Made by a program: the position numbers and the translations under genes. From contig JBBBDQ010001269.1 in assembly GCA_037127315.1 (NCBI GenBank), positions 2,545,001 through 2,609,000 of the forward strand: a stretch of DNA of 64,000 nucleotides, read 5' to 3'. Source of the DNA: Ascarosepion bandense. Taxonomy: Eukaryota; Mollusca; Cephalopoda; Sepiida; Sepiidae. Below the pieces are notes generated by a model, which had not been told where the DNA came from, searched no databases, and saw only the letters and a program-made list of their open reading frames with translations. Below are positions 11,121-23,168 of this stretch, piece by piece. Each line of letters starts with the position of its first letter. Position 1 is the stretch's first letter.

Positions 11121-11637
11121 GTGCCTGATTCCCGGGATAACAGATACCTGAGGCTGCATCTCTCCATTCAGTAAAGGGATGGATCGTTGGCCGCCACCGA
11201 TACCAGCACAACTACCTGTTGCGGAGACTGGGCCGGGTTACCCACATAGAAATCAACTTGTATCACAACACATCTCAGTGGAGAGACGAGGCAAATAACT
11301 GCTTATAGTTCCTTTTAAAGAACCGAAATAGTAGCAATTTAAAACAATATATTCTAATGTAAGCATATACCGATGGTAAACGCGAAACATCAACCCTATG
11401 TATCAACACACCAAGTATAAATACTATTATATTAGCTTGAGGTAACAACCTGCAGCCGTGAATTCTAATGACACGTTTCAAGTATTCCGCTTCCCACTGG
11501 TACTTTTAATTAAACCTCTGAAATATCCCGTCCTGAGTCTATACTCATCAAAACAGCTGAATAAAGGACTTAATAGAAGTAAATTTTAAGCCACGGCTAG
11601 AAAGTAATCACCCAGTGATGTTTATATTTTATCAGCT
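11121..11637. other. No supported feature
   Basis: A locally GC-richer stretch at 11120-11250 looks like a repeat fragment, but I find no partner for it in this window. Confidence 0.4.
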
Positions 11638-11944
11638 GGTACGTTGTGGTGAAGTAGATATCAGCTCGGAACGAGAAATCGGGGAGCCAAGTTCGAATTC
11701 CGGTTGAATTCCTTGCATTCATTTACGCTCAAATACCTTTGGGAAAGGTATTAATCCGTCTCTTCACTCTAGTTATGGGTTAAAAAACAGGACAGATTGG
11801 GTTCTAAAGACTTGGCTGGCAACCAGTCTCCGGCATAAATTAATGGCAAGCTAATGTGTAATAATCTTCTGCCAAATCAGTCATTTCTCTTTCGTGAAAT
11901 GATCGCCCAAGCGTGTATCACGTATGGCACTTAACTAACTGATG
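11638..11944 (+). repeat. SINE-1, full length, moderately decayed
   Basis: Head (TTGTGGTGAAGTAG, AAGTTCGAATTCC), body and 3' hairpin are all recognisable, with scattered substitutions. Confidence 0.92.
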
Positions 11945-12091
11945 AGGTTGTATGGATTAACTTCAGCAGTAAATATCAACTGATTGTAAATTGGAACCAA
12001 TACCTCTAAAATTGTTGACGATATTCAATAAAAGCTTTGCTTAAATGTTACTATTGATAAATTCTAACTAAAGCCTACTTACCAATGTTTA

Positions 12092-12290
12092 TGGAGGTAC
12101 ACAGGAGCAATAGATATCAGCTGGAATCGGGGAGCCTAGTTTGAATTCCACCTGCGTTCGTTGCATTCGTTTACGAAAAAATACTCTTGAGAAAATTATA
12201 AATCTATTTATACTCCCACAGCTATGCGTAAATTATAAGATAAACTTGGTTCTATAGCCTTATTCGGCAGCCGCTCTAGGAGAAGCACGA
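12092..12290 (+). repeat. SINE-1, old decayed copy
   Basis: The alignable blocks are AGATATCAGCTGGAATCGGG, the B-box region and the mid-body GGTTCTATAGCCTTATTCGG. The 3' third is missing. Higher divergence suggests an old insertion. Confidence 0.75.
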
Positions 12291-12564
12291 CTCTATATTC
12301 AAAATCTGCATTGTTTCGGCAACTAATACAACTTCTCACGTGAGGAGATTAAGTAGAAGAACAAAAAATACATAAGCTTTCAACGATACTCACTCCAACT
12401 TTGGGTTAAATAAAATCAACACCCGCAATTGGCTAAGCGTTGTATGTTCGGCTACCCTCCTGAAGACAAGTGTGAGAAAATCCTGAAATGCATTATTACA
12501 CGAATTTGAAAATTAAATAATAGGATCATTGTTTATTAGATTTAGATAGTTCTTTATAATTAAA

Positions 12565-12875
12565 GGATGTGCGTTGTGGTGCAGTGGATATCGACTCGGA
12601 ACGACAAATCGGGAACCGAGTTCAAATTTCAGTTGAATTCCTTGCATTCACTTACGCGCAAATACCCTTGGGAAAAGTATTAACCCGTGACTTCCATCAT
12701 GTTATGGGTTAAATAATAGGACTGATTTGGTTCTATAGCCTTGGTTGGCAACCAGTCTACAGCAGAAAGCAATGATAACCTACTACGGGGTAATCTTCTG
12801 CCCAGTCATTCATGTCTCTTTCGAGACATGACCGCCTATGCGTGTATGACATATGGCACTTGACTGACTGACTTC
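12565..12875 (+). repeat. SINE-1, full length with target-site duplication
   Basis: The copy keeps the A box TGGTGCAGTGG, a B box with one change (GAGTTCAAATTTC) and the 3' hairpin region. ATAATTAAA occurs at 12556-12564 and 12876-12884, the probable target-site duplication. Confidence 0.93.
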
Positions 12876-13631
12876 ATAATTAAACAAGTTCTAAAATGAT
12901 GCTGAATTTTTTACAACACTTCAATCTCTTAATAATGGACGTGAATCAATATTTTTTCAAAATATTTAATTAATGAGGGTTTGATGTGAAGAAAAAAATT
13001 AGAAAGGAAATATCATTCTGGTTTTATATTTATTTATAATACAGTATTATCTTTCTTTCCTTCTGCATTTTTGGTTTCGTATTATAGCAGAAGCCTCACT
13101 GATATTCAGGCTTTTTGTTTTACCTTTGAATGTAAGTACAATGTCTGAAAATGTTGCCCAAGGTACATTATTGACCGAAAGACTTGTAAGGATGCGTCAA
13201 AGTATGGTACCTATCCATTAACGTGACCACTCCTTCAGACAATAAACGGAACTATTTTTGTCCTCCTGAATTACGTTTCCTGCTTCTGAATCTGCCAATC
13301 TTTACATAACAACCTACACATTTTTCCCTTTTGCCTTGAAGCTGATTAAAGCAGCCGAAAAGACATTGGCTAACTTATCTTTCCTTCTTCATTTCTTATG
13401 ATCTATTCACATGATATATATGTTGTATCTGAATAAATACTGGTTTATTTCTGTTCCTGTCAACCTTTATAAGCGTAAAATCTCCAATACTCTATCAATG
13501 CACTAAGGTTAGCGAATTTTACAAGCGCTTAACAATAATCATGGCATCGTTTTTCAAATTTCTTCAGAAGCATTCTTCTCCGATGATATTTGCGCTTATT
13601 TTTTAAACATGGCTTTAACTGAAAAAATATA
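12876..13631. other. No supported feature
   Basis: Nothing recognised. Confidence 0.5.
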
Positions 13632-14222
13632 TACACTGTGTCAGCAATAATTGTGCGTGAGAAGACTAATTTTGACTACGAAAAACCTCAACCTTCTGAA
13701 ATTTTATCACAGATGATTCCAGTTAGACGCTCATTGTTACTACTAGTGCTGTGAAGTGCAGACATTCTAAAATATGTCAGTAGTGGAGAAAATGTGGGGT
13801 TCAATATAACTATTTCATATAGAGGTTGCGTAAGGTATTTGAGGGCAGCGTATTATTTAACTTTATATTTTCTATGTTTCAAAATTATAAATGGCTAACC
13901 CTATGCTTACACATAAAGTGAATAGTCACGCAGTTACTGTCTATAAAACTGAACATTGCAATGATTTCCAAAAGTCGCTAGATTCTTCGTCTACATAGTT
14001 CACAAGGTGTTAGATGCCAAAGATGGAAATGTATTGCCAGCATCAAACAGTAAGAAGTATTCCAGACGCACTGTTACCATTAGAACATCTTTATTTATTC
14101 GGCTAGAACCGTAGACTATTGATGAAGATTCTAGAATATCTATGCGGTTGATTGAAAAGAAATACGATGTATCAGAAGAAACAATTCAAAAGATTGTCCT
14201 CGAAGGCATCAGATATAAGTCT
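13632..14222 (+). mobile_element. Tc1/mariner-type element, 5' part
   Basis: TACACTGTGTCAGCAATAAT at 13632 looks like a terminal inverted repeat start. From about 14045 the frame reads SRRTVTIRTSLFIR, a stop, ISMRLIEKKYDVSEETIQKI and ends IRYKS. This is the paired helix-turn-helix of a Tc1/mariner-superfamily transposase. It is interrupted at 14223 by a minus-strand LINE and resumes near 14668. Confidence 0.6.
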
Positions 14223-14665
14223 TCTTCTTCTTCTTCTTCTATGAGCCCTGTCCCTTCAGGACGTAGGCGATCATGGCTCTCCACGTCTCCTTATCCCTTG
14301 TGGCCCTTAGTATGTTTGCTCCTGTTGCTCCTGGCAACCCCCGTTCCGTCATCCACCTGATCAGACCCTGCAAATATGTTATCCGCTGCCTTCCTCTGTC
14401 CCTCCTTCCTTCTATCTGTCCAGTCAGTATCAGGTTCTCCAGGCTCTCCTTCCTCATTGCATGTCCCAGGAACTTCAGTTGTCTCTTCCTGATGCTCAGC
14501 ATCAATTTCCTTTTGGTTGCCATTCTTTCTAACACCTCGTCGTTGCTTGCATGCTCAGTCCACGATATCCGTAGCATCCTTCTGTAGAACCACATTTCGG
14601 CCGCTTCCAGGTTTGTCCTCATTTTCGATGATATTGTCCAGCATTCACAGCCGTATTGACGATGA
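14223..14665 (-). mobile_element. RTE-like LINE, 5'-truncated, (GAA)n tail
   Basis: The minus strand encodes the C-terminal ~140 residues after the reverse transcriptase, including ECWTISSKM, EMWFYRRMLRISWTEHASND and RQLKFLGHAMRKE, and ends VLKGQGS. A short (AAG)n tract follows as the 3' tail. Endonuclease and catalytic domains are absent, typical of 5' truncation. It is inserted in a transposase remnant. Confidence 0.85.
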
Positions 14666-14790
14666 AAAAAGGTCATTTTATGACAGAAAAACCAAAGGAA
14701 AATTACTTAATCAAATCTAAGATTCTCCTTAACTGACTTGAATATCCAGCAGAGAATTATGACATTTCGTTCTTCGCAGAGTTAAGTAAA
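14666..14790 (+). pseudogene. Transposase remnant, continuation after LINE
   Basis: The plus frame resumes with FMTEKTKENYLIKSKILLN then LEYPAENYDISFFAELS. This resembles the mariner-type segment that follows the YKS block and precedes the first catalytic Asp, where FFAELS stands in place of FFSDEK. It supports one ancestral transposase split by the LINE. Confidence 0.5.
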
Positions 14791-15070
14791 GAGGTTAATG
14801 AGCCGCTTCATAACTTTAAAGAATCCCCAAAACCCTCCATAGTCAGAGTTATGTAAAGTAGGAACAAAAAGCAATAGATACAAGCATATAATCGATTCAG
14901 ACCTTACATAAAAGCCATTATCGAAGCTGATGGAGATATTATTGAATAAAATTACCGACCAATATGTCTCTTTTATTCTCACGACATTTTCAGTAAAAAA
15001 CATCATTATCTGTTTCTAAAATTCATTTTGTGTAAGTGTAAATCTGTCCTCAAATATCCTATGCACGCTG

Positions 15071-15071
<1 letters not shown>

Positions 15072-15142
<71 letters not shown>
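15072..15142. repeat. (CA)n(TA)n microsatellite
   Basis: About 17 CA units followed by about 15 TA units. Confidence 0.95.
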
Positions 15143-15145
<3 letters not shown>

Positions 15146-15322
15146 TTAATCATATAACCCCAAGCAAGGCCACTGATGTGCAGGGAGCTACATAAAAGTG
15201 AAAAGATTGGAAAAAAGAAAGCCGGAAACCACATCCTAAACAGGGAACAAGGAATGAGCCTTTACACCTGTTCAATAGATATGGGTGGAGAGTGAACCGG
15301 GCGATAGTTTAGTCTCTCTACT
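15143..15322 (-). mobile_element. Half-LINE (one 5' monomer joined to LINE 3' end)
   Basis: On the minus strand a single ~143-bp monomer (TATCGCCCGGTTCACTCTCC, then CCTGTTTAGGATGTGG) runs directly into the 3' end of the jockey/CR1-like LINE (CACATCAGTGGCCTTGCTTG, ending TATGATTAAA). No coding sequence lies between. The same joint with more monomers is at 37083-37640. Confidence 0.75.
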
Positions 15323-15330
15323 CTAATTAT

Positions 15331-15346
15331 ATATATATATATGTGT

Positions 15347-15402
<56 letters not shown>
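15331..15402. repeat. (TA)n/(GT)n microsatellite
   Basis: A short TA run then about 30 GT units. Confidence 0.95.
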
Positions 15403-15404
<2 letters not shown>

Positions 15405-16747
15405 GCCAGATTACATAAATTGCGAAAATTGTGTGTGCTTATTTTTAATAAAATCCGGTCATACTCACAGATATTATTTCGCGTATTAACATTGAAAGAT
15501 GTAAGAAATGAGCTGTAAAGTTGACAATGTTATTATCATTCATTTCTCAATGTCCGCAAGTACTTTCAATCTCCTTTCGAGATCATCTTCGGGGGTGTGC
15601 GTTGTGGTAACAAAATTAGCTGCAAAACTGTGTTGTTACAAATTACTGTAAATTTTCTTCTTGCTTCAAATATAACATTTGATAAATGCTTACTATTCAT
15701 TAGAACGTAAAAATTATCCAAAATATACTTTTTTATGTTGTAATGTCGTGGTCATGAACGTGTGAAAAAAACTCCTCTTTTTATAAACCTTTTAGAACAT
15801 TGCTACACTATTCATAGCTGATTCTATTAATTGACGGTTTAAGTATTTTAATCAATATTGCCTCGAGGCTCTGTAGTTTGCTTTCGTTGTTTTCTTAGTG
15901 TAGAATATTTGTGTTATCGATTATTATTTTTTTATATTGTGAATGTAGATATGAATGTTGTTGTAGATGTCTAGAAATAGACGAATGGTCAGACATATGT
16001 AATGTAAGGTGTCTTTTTAATGTAGTTGTTGTAAATTCGAAATACATATTTGTTTCTTTTTTTTTTTGTCGGATATACTTTCTCCCAAGGGACATTGGAA
16101 TTGATATATAATTTGGGTTTTATGTAACATATCAGTCGGTCGAAGGGAGTTATAACGGATAATTAAATTAGTATTATTATACTTTTCATAATATATTTAT
16201 TTTAATTTCTTATTAGGATCAACGGAACATATATTAGTACTAATCAGATTTTTTTATCATTTTCTCAGCATATTCGTAGTTATCGTGCATCTGGTTGCAA
16301 TAAAAGAGTTTGATATGTTTAGGGTTTTTGTGTAGGTACCATAATCTTTTTGATGTGTGTTGAGGTTTTCAAAATATCGTCTTATTTGTTCATCTTCAAT
16401 GTATTTTGTCTGTCCTGATAAACATCCAAATATTGATTAACATTTACTCACCTTTATATGTTTAGGTTCCCTATTTCTGTCTTAACAACAATTTTGAAAT
16501 GTGATGAGATTCTCTTACTGGCTAAACCGAAAATAAAACCAGCATAAAAGTCGATATATAACTTTTAATTCATTTTTAATTGATATAATTTCTTGTAATG
16601 TTGGAGAGAAAGTTATAGTCAAGTGTGTAGGAAAAGCTAAATGCTAATACAACTTACAGGATCGGCCAAGACTTAATCGATATTATGGCAATAGTTTAAA
16701 GGCCATATAATTTTAGATGTAGGAGTGCTCATCAAATTTATGGGAAT
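15403..16747. other. No supported gene
   Basis: AT-rich sequence. A CCGAAGA ... ATCTC/GAGAT ... GAAA string near 15570-15600 (minus) recalls a decayed Penelope tail but does not close all hammerhead stems. Nothing else recognised. Confidence 0.4.
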
Positions 16748-17098
16748 GGTTAGTGCGTTACGGTCCAATGCTTGGAATGAGAAATCATAGAGCCGAGTTC
16801 GAATTTCAGTGGAATTTGTTGCATTCACTTACGCTTGGGAAAGGTATGAATCCATCTCTACTCCCTCTAGCTATGGGTTAAATGCCAGGACAGATTGATT
16901 TCTATAGTTTTACTGGAAAGTCTATCGTTTTTATTAGTCATGGATCGAAAGATCTAAAAAGAATTGATCACTCCAGCGCGTTTTACGTATGGTACTTAAC
17001 TGACCGAAATAATAATCTTCTGCCCAGTCAGTCATGTCTCTTTCAAGACATGATCGACCAAAACGTGTATCACGTACAGTACTTAACTGACTGACTGA
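16748..17098 (+). repeat. SINE-1, longer variant
   Basis: The head is decayed and B box GAGTTCGAATTTC is kept. The mid-body has an unusual insert containing a second GTACTTAACTGACCG-like 3' end before the normal 3' end, so it may be a SINE that captured part of another copy. It is followed by the same spacer as the SINE pair at 59.6-60.2 kb. Confidence 0.8.
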
Positions 17099-17230
17099 AA
17101 ATAATACAAACTGGAAACATAATTAAAATTTCTACTGGGTATAAAGTCGGGGATCAGTTTTATATTGTCATGAAGCAATAAACTGATCTCCCACTAATTA
17201 CTACTTAATACTATAATACATTTCTTTTTC
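17099..17230 (+). repeat. SINE-associated spacer repeat, copy A
   Basis: The segment GAAACATAATTAAAATTTCT ... AATAAACTGATC ... is the reverse complement of the DNA between the two SINE-1 copies at 59791-59917. Both lie between a SINE 3' end and a second SINE body, so SINE-spacer-SINE behaves as one unit. Confidence 0.7.
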
Positions 17231-17290
17231 CTACAGCTATGAGTCAAATAAGTGGACAGATTGGGTTCTAAAGCCTTGGTTGGCAAAAAT
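17231..17290 (+). repeat. SINE-1 mid-body fragment
   Basis: TATGAGTCAAATAAGTGGAC and ATTGGGTTCTAAAGCCTTGG match the SINE-1 body; the rest is missing. Confidence 0.75.
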
Positions 17291-17499
17291 CTATTTACTG
17301 GTGTCCTCATATTAAGTTCGATTGGTCCGACAAAGTATAAGTTGCAGTTCCTCTTGAAAAAAGACCCACAACCAATTTGTAACAGCGCTTATAATACCTT
17401 GTAAAATATGAATGCCTCAAAAACGAAACTACTATCTTTTACTCCATAGAAAACTTTTCATTCTCTCCATCAAGATGGCTGACACTAACATCTAGAAGA

Positions 17500-17900
17500 G
17501 CTTGACGTCGATTGTGTTTTCTTGACGTCGATTGTGTTTTATTCAGATTTTCGCACTTGCTCGCGAAGTCCTCAAGTCTTGCTAGTCACTCCCATTGGTC
17601 AAAAATCAATTTAACGCCAACTTGCGAAATCTGGTTTGGCCTTTTTCTTTAAGCTCATGGTTAATTCTTTTTTCTATTTGGGAAAACCAGGATTTCACAC
17701 GTCATTGTGAATTTATGTAAGAGTGAAGAAGAAGGTTGAATTTAATTCTTAATTTTCTACTCACTACTCTATCACGTGATGCGCCCGGCTGGGCATCAAG
17801 TGTGCGGCTATTTCTTTCTTTTTCTTTTTAAATATTGCTGCCCAAATTTAAATTAATTAAACTACACGATCTGGCAGGCAGCAAGAAACCCAACAGTAGC
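17500..17900 (+). repeat. Dispersed repeat R-A, copy 1
   Basis: The block aligns in the same orientation with 24510-24915. Shared strings include GCTCCCATTGGTC (here ACTCCCATTGGTC), GGGAAAACCAGGATTT and GGCTGGGCATCAAGTGTGCG. A 21-bp tandem duplication, CTTGACGTCGATTGTGTTTT, lies at its left at 17502-17541. No frame or terminal repeat identifies the class; an LTR or a DNA transposon end is possible. Confidence 0.65.
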
Positions 17901-18481
17901 AGATTCTCGAAAAACATTCTTGAGCGACAATAGTCAATACTCCCCCACACACAAAAAAAAAAGATTCACAATGTCAAAATGGAAATTCAAAGACACTAGA
18001 ATATTCTACAAAATACAATGGCTACGATAGAATTAATAACTACGGAACATCATCTCACCCACCTCAATAACACGTTAAAACTAAAGCAAATACACAATAT
18101 TACTAAAAAAACGCTAAAATCTATATAAAGGAAAAATTCTATTTCTTAATGGCAGTTGTGACTTTGTAAACCTCTCCGATCAAAAACACACTGGTGTTCA
18201 ATTATAATTTTCCACATGAAATGGAGTGAATATATATATATATATATATATTGAATCAAGTGCTATTGGTAGGAAAGTTCTTTCACTTTGTCGAAAAAAA
18301 AAATCTTTTTCTCGTCAGAAGCTCTCTTGACATTAATAAATCTACTATTCGTCCGTTTTCTCTGGTGTTCCTGCTATATATTTCAAGATTTTCTAACAAT
18401 TCCCAAGAAGTATATCTAATGTTATCGATCCTGACTTGATTATGAGATACGATACCTGCCAATTAAGATTATGGGATTAGG
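17901..18481. other. No supported feature
   Basis: AT-rich, with a short (TA)n at 18231-18251. Confidence 0.5.
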
Positions 18482-20402
18482 AGCCCCCTACCTATAAGAC
18501 CTCCTTCCTCTACCAAAAAAGCTGACTGAGATGCCTTTCACGATTTCCTCTGCGACGTCCGTTGCGGAAAAGTGTTCGACCTATCAGTTGATGGCTGTGC
18601 TTCTGAGGTCTCGTCATGGGAGAAAGCTGGCATTGATACCTTCATAACCACGAGGAAGTATTGCTTAAAACCTCATTCCTCTCCGTGGTACTCTCCGGCC
18701 TTCTCAGCCGCCATTGCCCACAGGAACCATTACTTCTGTCTATTCCGGAGACAGTCATCTGATCACAATAGGCGCCTGTTCATATCTGCTCGCAATGAGT
18801 GCAAGAGAACCCTAAATGACGCCAAACGGTTGTTTGCTGAGAGAATGTGACAGCGCATAGCTAACCGCAAGTTCGGCTCCAAGGACAATTGGAGGATTTG
18901 CAAACGAGTAGTCAACAATAGGAAATCCTCAATACCTCCTTTAATCCATGAATTAGAGTGCTTTGCCCGCAGATTCTCATCCAACTCCACATTTGACTCG
19001 TCCGGAGTACACCCACCCGACTTTGCTATTAGAACTGAGGCCAAAGTGCACGACGTATATATTACCCCGACAGTAGTATCCCGAGTAATTTCAAAACTCG
19101 ACCCCCATAAGGCGTGTGGAGACGATGGAATCCCGGTGATAGTCCTTAAGAGGTGTGCTCCTGAACTTTCCCCTGTCCTCTCTAAACTATTTAACTACTG
19201 TCTTTCTGCTTCCTGCTTTCCTGCATTCTGGAAGTTCTCTTCAGTCGTTCCTGTATTTAAGAATTGTGGTGAACCCTCGGACCCATCCAACTATCGCCCT
19301 ATCAGTCTTCTACCGATATTCGGGAAAGTATTCAAGGCTATAATCAATGCTGAAATAGTTCATCATCTCACTGCCCACAAACTCTTCTCTAACAGACAGT
19401 ATGGATTCCGTTTTGTCAGGTCCACGACCGACCTGCTAACAACCGTAACGGAGTACATGCTACAGGCCCTTGATGAGTCTGACGAGGCTCGCGCGGTTAC
19501 TCTGAACATCTCCAAGGTTTTCGACAGGGTGTGGCACTCTGGCCTCCTATGCAAACTACGGGGTTACTGCTTGATCTAATCCAATCTTTCTTAAATAACC
19601 ACAAAATGAAGGTCATTTTGAATGGGCGTGCTTCTTACCCTGTCCTCAGACCTCAAATGGAACCACTATATTGAATCCATAGCAAAATCTACTGCTAAGA
19701 AGGTTGGGTCACTATGTCGATCCAGCATGTTTTTTTCCGCCTGAATTCATCCTGCATATATACAAGTCAAACATCCGTCCGTGCAAGGAGTACTACTGCC
19801 ATTTATGGTCAGGGCCCCTACCGTTCTCCTCAGTGTTCTTGACAGGCTCCAAAGGAGAGTCTGCAAAGTGATAGGTACTGATCTGGCGGCTCGACTGCAG
19901 CCACTTCCCCACCGTCGAAATGTGACCTCCCTTTGTTCTATAAATACTTTCATGGCTTCTGCTCGGACAAACTTAAGTCACTGGTGCCTCCTCAACAGGT
20001 GTTTACTCGTGCAACCAGACTGGCAACTGGGTCCCACCCATTCACAGTCAGGTTAACCAAATGCAGACGACAATTCTACTCCTGCAGCTTCTTCTGTCGC
20101 ACTTCCCGCCTGTGGAACTCGCTCCCGTATTCTTGCTTTCCTGACGGCTACAACCTCCGGAAATTTAAATGCAAAGTCAATACTCATCTACTAACCACTG
20201 AACTCTAGCTCTCTCCCCACCCCTGTATAACCTTCCCTTTCTCTCCACCTATGTATGTGTCATCGCACCTGCCTTCTCAGCTTTCTATTGCTTCTTTGTA
20301 ACTAGTTTGTACTCCTCACTCTTTTCTAATTAATCTTTTTACAGTTATGTAGCCCGCTGCACATCAGTGGCATTTCCGACTGGCTCGGGGTGAAATGATT
20401 AA
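18482..20402 (+). mobile_element. jockey/CR1-like LINE, copy 1, internally deleted
   Basis: A 5'-truncated copy begins after the endonuclease domain. It keeps the linker and the reverse-transcriptase palm start (HKACGDDGIPVIVLKRCAPE, NYRPISLLPIFGKVFKAIIN, QYGFRFVRSTTDLL, KVFDRVWHSGLL). The YADD block is deleted, since the sequence jumps at about 19630 to PCPQTSNGT. The C-terminal part follows (CRTSRLWNSLPYSCFPDGYN) and a CT-rich 3' UTR ending CTCGGGGTGAAATGATTAA. Several stops and frameshifts are present. The next base starts an inverted copy. Confidence 0.88.
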
Positions 20403-22590
20403 GACTAGGTGTAATTTTGCTACGGATTCAATATAGTGCTTCCATTTGAGGTCTGAGGACAGGGTGAGTCCGAGGAGGCGCAGTGTATTACTCTCCGGGA
20501 GAATCATCTGGTCCATGCTTATGGGAGGCAGAAGAGGTTGCCTGTAATGGTTGACAGACAACAGCTTGGTCTTAGAGGAATTGAAGTTGACAAGCCACTT
20601 CTTGCCCCAGTTGACCACAGAGTGTAGATCCCGCTCAAGGTCAGCAGCGAGATTATGTCTGTCCGCCACGACAGGTTTCTTACTGGAGCGGGAGTATATT
20701 GTAGTGTCATCTGCGTAGATGCCTACTTGGGACTTGATCTCATCTGGGAGGTCGTTGATGAAAATAAGGAAGAGCGTTGGGCCCAGGATAGAGCCTTGTG
20801 GGACACCAGCATTCGTGCTGTAGGACGAAGAGGCACGCCCATTCAGAACGACCTTCATTTTGCGGTTATTTAAGAAAGATTGGATTAGGTCAAGCAGGCG
20901 ACCGGTAATACCATAACCGCGTAGTTTTTATAGGAGGCCAGGGTGCCAAACCCTGTCGAAAGCCTTGGAGATGTCCAGAGCAACCGCGCGAGCCTCGTCA
21001 GACTCATCAAGGGCCTGTAGCATGTACTCCGTTACAGTTGTTAGCAGGTCGGCTGTGGACCTGTCAAATCGGAATCATCAGGCAGTAGTTAAACAGTTTA
21101 GAGAGGACAGGGGAAAGTTCAGGGGCACACCTCTTAAGGACTATCACCTGGATTCCATCGTCTCCACTCGCCTTATGGGGGTGGAGTTTTGAAATTACTC
21201 TGGATCCTACTGTCGGGGTAATATATACGTCATGCAGTTTGGCCTCAGTTCTAATAGGGAAGTCGGGTGGGTGCACTCCGGACGAGTCGAATGTGGAGTT
21301 GGATGAGAATCTGCGGGCAAAGCACTCAGCTTTGTCAGCAGATGACGTGAGAACATCAAATCCATGGATTAAAGGAGGTATTGATGATTTCCTATTGTTG
21401 AGCACTCGTTTACAAATCCTCCAATAGTCCTTGGAGCCGAACTTGCGGTCAGCTATGTGCTGTCGCATTCTCTCAGCAAACAACCGTTTGGCGTCATTTA
21501 GGGTTCTCTTGCACTCACTGCGAGCAGATGTGAACAGGTGCCTATTGTGATCAGTTGGCTGTCTCCGGAATAGACGGAAGTAATGGTTCCTGTGGGCAAT
21601 GGCGGCTGAGCAGGCCGGAGAGAACCACGGAGAGGAATGGGGTTTTAAGCAATACTTCCTGGTGGGTATGAAAGCATCAATGCCAGCTTTCACCCATGAC
21701 GAGACCTCAGAGGCACAGTCATCAACTGATAGGTCAAACACTTTTCCCCAGGGGACGTCGCAGAGGAAATCGCGAAAGGCATCCCAGTCAGCTTTTTGGT
21801 AGAGGTAGGAGGTTCTATAAGTAGGGGGATCTTGGGGGGAGTGAGATTGGAAAGAAATACTGTGGGAGACTACAGCGTGGTCGGAGTTGCCGAGAGGGCA
21901 AAGCTGCGAGACTTGACAGACGTCGGGCGCAGAGGTGAAACATATATCTAGCAGTGAGGAATGACCCGAGGGTGTGCTTGGGAAGCGAGTGGGGAAGTTC
22001 ACCACTTGCGTAAGGGATTGGGAAATAGCAAAGTTCATGGCGTGAATGCCCGCCGAATCAGTAACGGCGTTTTCAAGCCACTCAGAGTGATGGGCATTGA
22101 GGTCTCCAAATACAAATATGTGGGCAAATGGGTGATAGGAAATAGCCTTATCTATGTCGTCGGCAATGCTATCTAGTATGGAGCAGTCAGGAGAGGAGGG
22201 AGAACGGTAAAGGAAGAATAGGTAGCTAACCGAACTGAGGAGAGACAAGCGGAGACATATGTATTGGTAGTCAGTAGATTCGAGTGAAGTCACCCTAGTT
22301 ATGGGGAGGTGTTCGCTGACATAAACACCCAGCCCATGCATGTGGACAGTGGAATCCTTCCTTAAAAGGGGAAGATAACCAGGGATGAAGAGGTCAGAAG
22401 AGGGAATAGCTGAGTTGAGGTTAGTTTCGCAGAGCGCGAGGATGTCAGGGGACATTTCATGCAGGAACGCTTCTACACTAGGAAAGTTAGTACGAATGCC
22501 TCGGATATTAGTGAAGGAGAGGTTAATGGGCTTAGGTGGTTTGGATTTAACTGGTTTAGGGTCATTTCTGATTTGTTTCGTCATGTTTTT
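20403..22590 (-). mobile_element. jockey/CR1-like LINE, copy 2 (endonuclease + partial RT)
   Basis: The 506-codon frame 22584-21064 starts MTKQIRNDPK and holds a complete-looking APE endonuclease (LSFTNIRGIRTNF, CETNLNS, FGDLNAHHSEW, PLGNSDHAVV), the linker and the first RT motif (HKASGDDGIQVIVLKRCAPE). A deletion removes the NYRPISLLP block. After a stop at LL*KLRG the frame 20858-20364 carries GVPQGSILGPTLFLIFINDL and the catalytic YADDTTIY. The C-terminal domain and 3' UTR are lost at 20402. Confidence 0.9.
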
Positions 22591-23066
22591 TGTTTATAGA
22601 AAGGGGCCTAGGGTAGAGGATACAGGCGGTCATTACCCACGATCTGTGCTGGGAGGGAAACTGGCTAGGGCTGCAACAAGGTGTGGCCTCGGGGTTGCCC
22701 ACCGAAAGCGCTTGCAGGGACACCTATCCATGCGCGACATGGCACTACAAGAACCCCGATATTATACAACTGTTGATCAGAGCAGCCGCTCTTGACGCTA
22801 CGCAAGAGTTAGGGCTCCTAACTACCAGTCGGAAGCAGCAACCAGGAAACTGCCAACCCGGTACCCTCACAATGATGAGCCATTGCCACCAACCGGCCAG
22901 ATCGCAGGAAACTCACGGAAGCACCAGTACCAAGGTCTGAAGAGAGAAAAGAGAAAACCGGAAACCACATCCTAAACAGGAAACAAGGAACGAGCCTCTA
23001 CTCCAGTTCAATAGACTTGGGAGGAGTATTGACCGGGCGATAGTGTGACCTATCTACTCCTATTAA
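22591..23066 (-). mobile_element. LINE 5' region with one promoter-like monomer
   Basis: Upstream of the LINE ORF start. It is GC-richer than its surroundings and has no convincing ORF1. At 22937-23060 it contains one copy of the ~143-bp monomer (minus strand: ACTATCGCCCGGTCAATACT, CCTGTTTAGGATGTGG) that forms the tandem at 37083. This places the monomer in the 5' UTR of this family. Confidence 0.65.
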
Positions 23067-23168
23067 AAAAAAACAAACAAAAAAAAAACAAGCAAACACG
23101 AACAACCTTCGAAAAACACGAACTTACAACAGTGGAGTTAACTAAGTTTTAACTTAGTTAAAGTCCAA

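Noticed and set aside
15556..15600. Minus-strand CCGAAGA...ATCTC/GAGAT...GAAA string as a hammerhead
   Set aside because: Core U is C and no stem III or stem I closes; at most a decayed Penelope tail.
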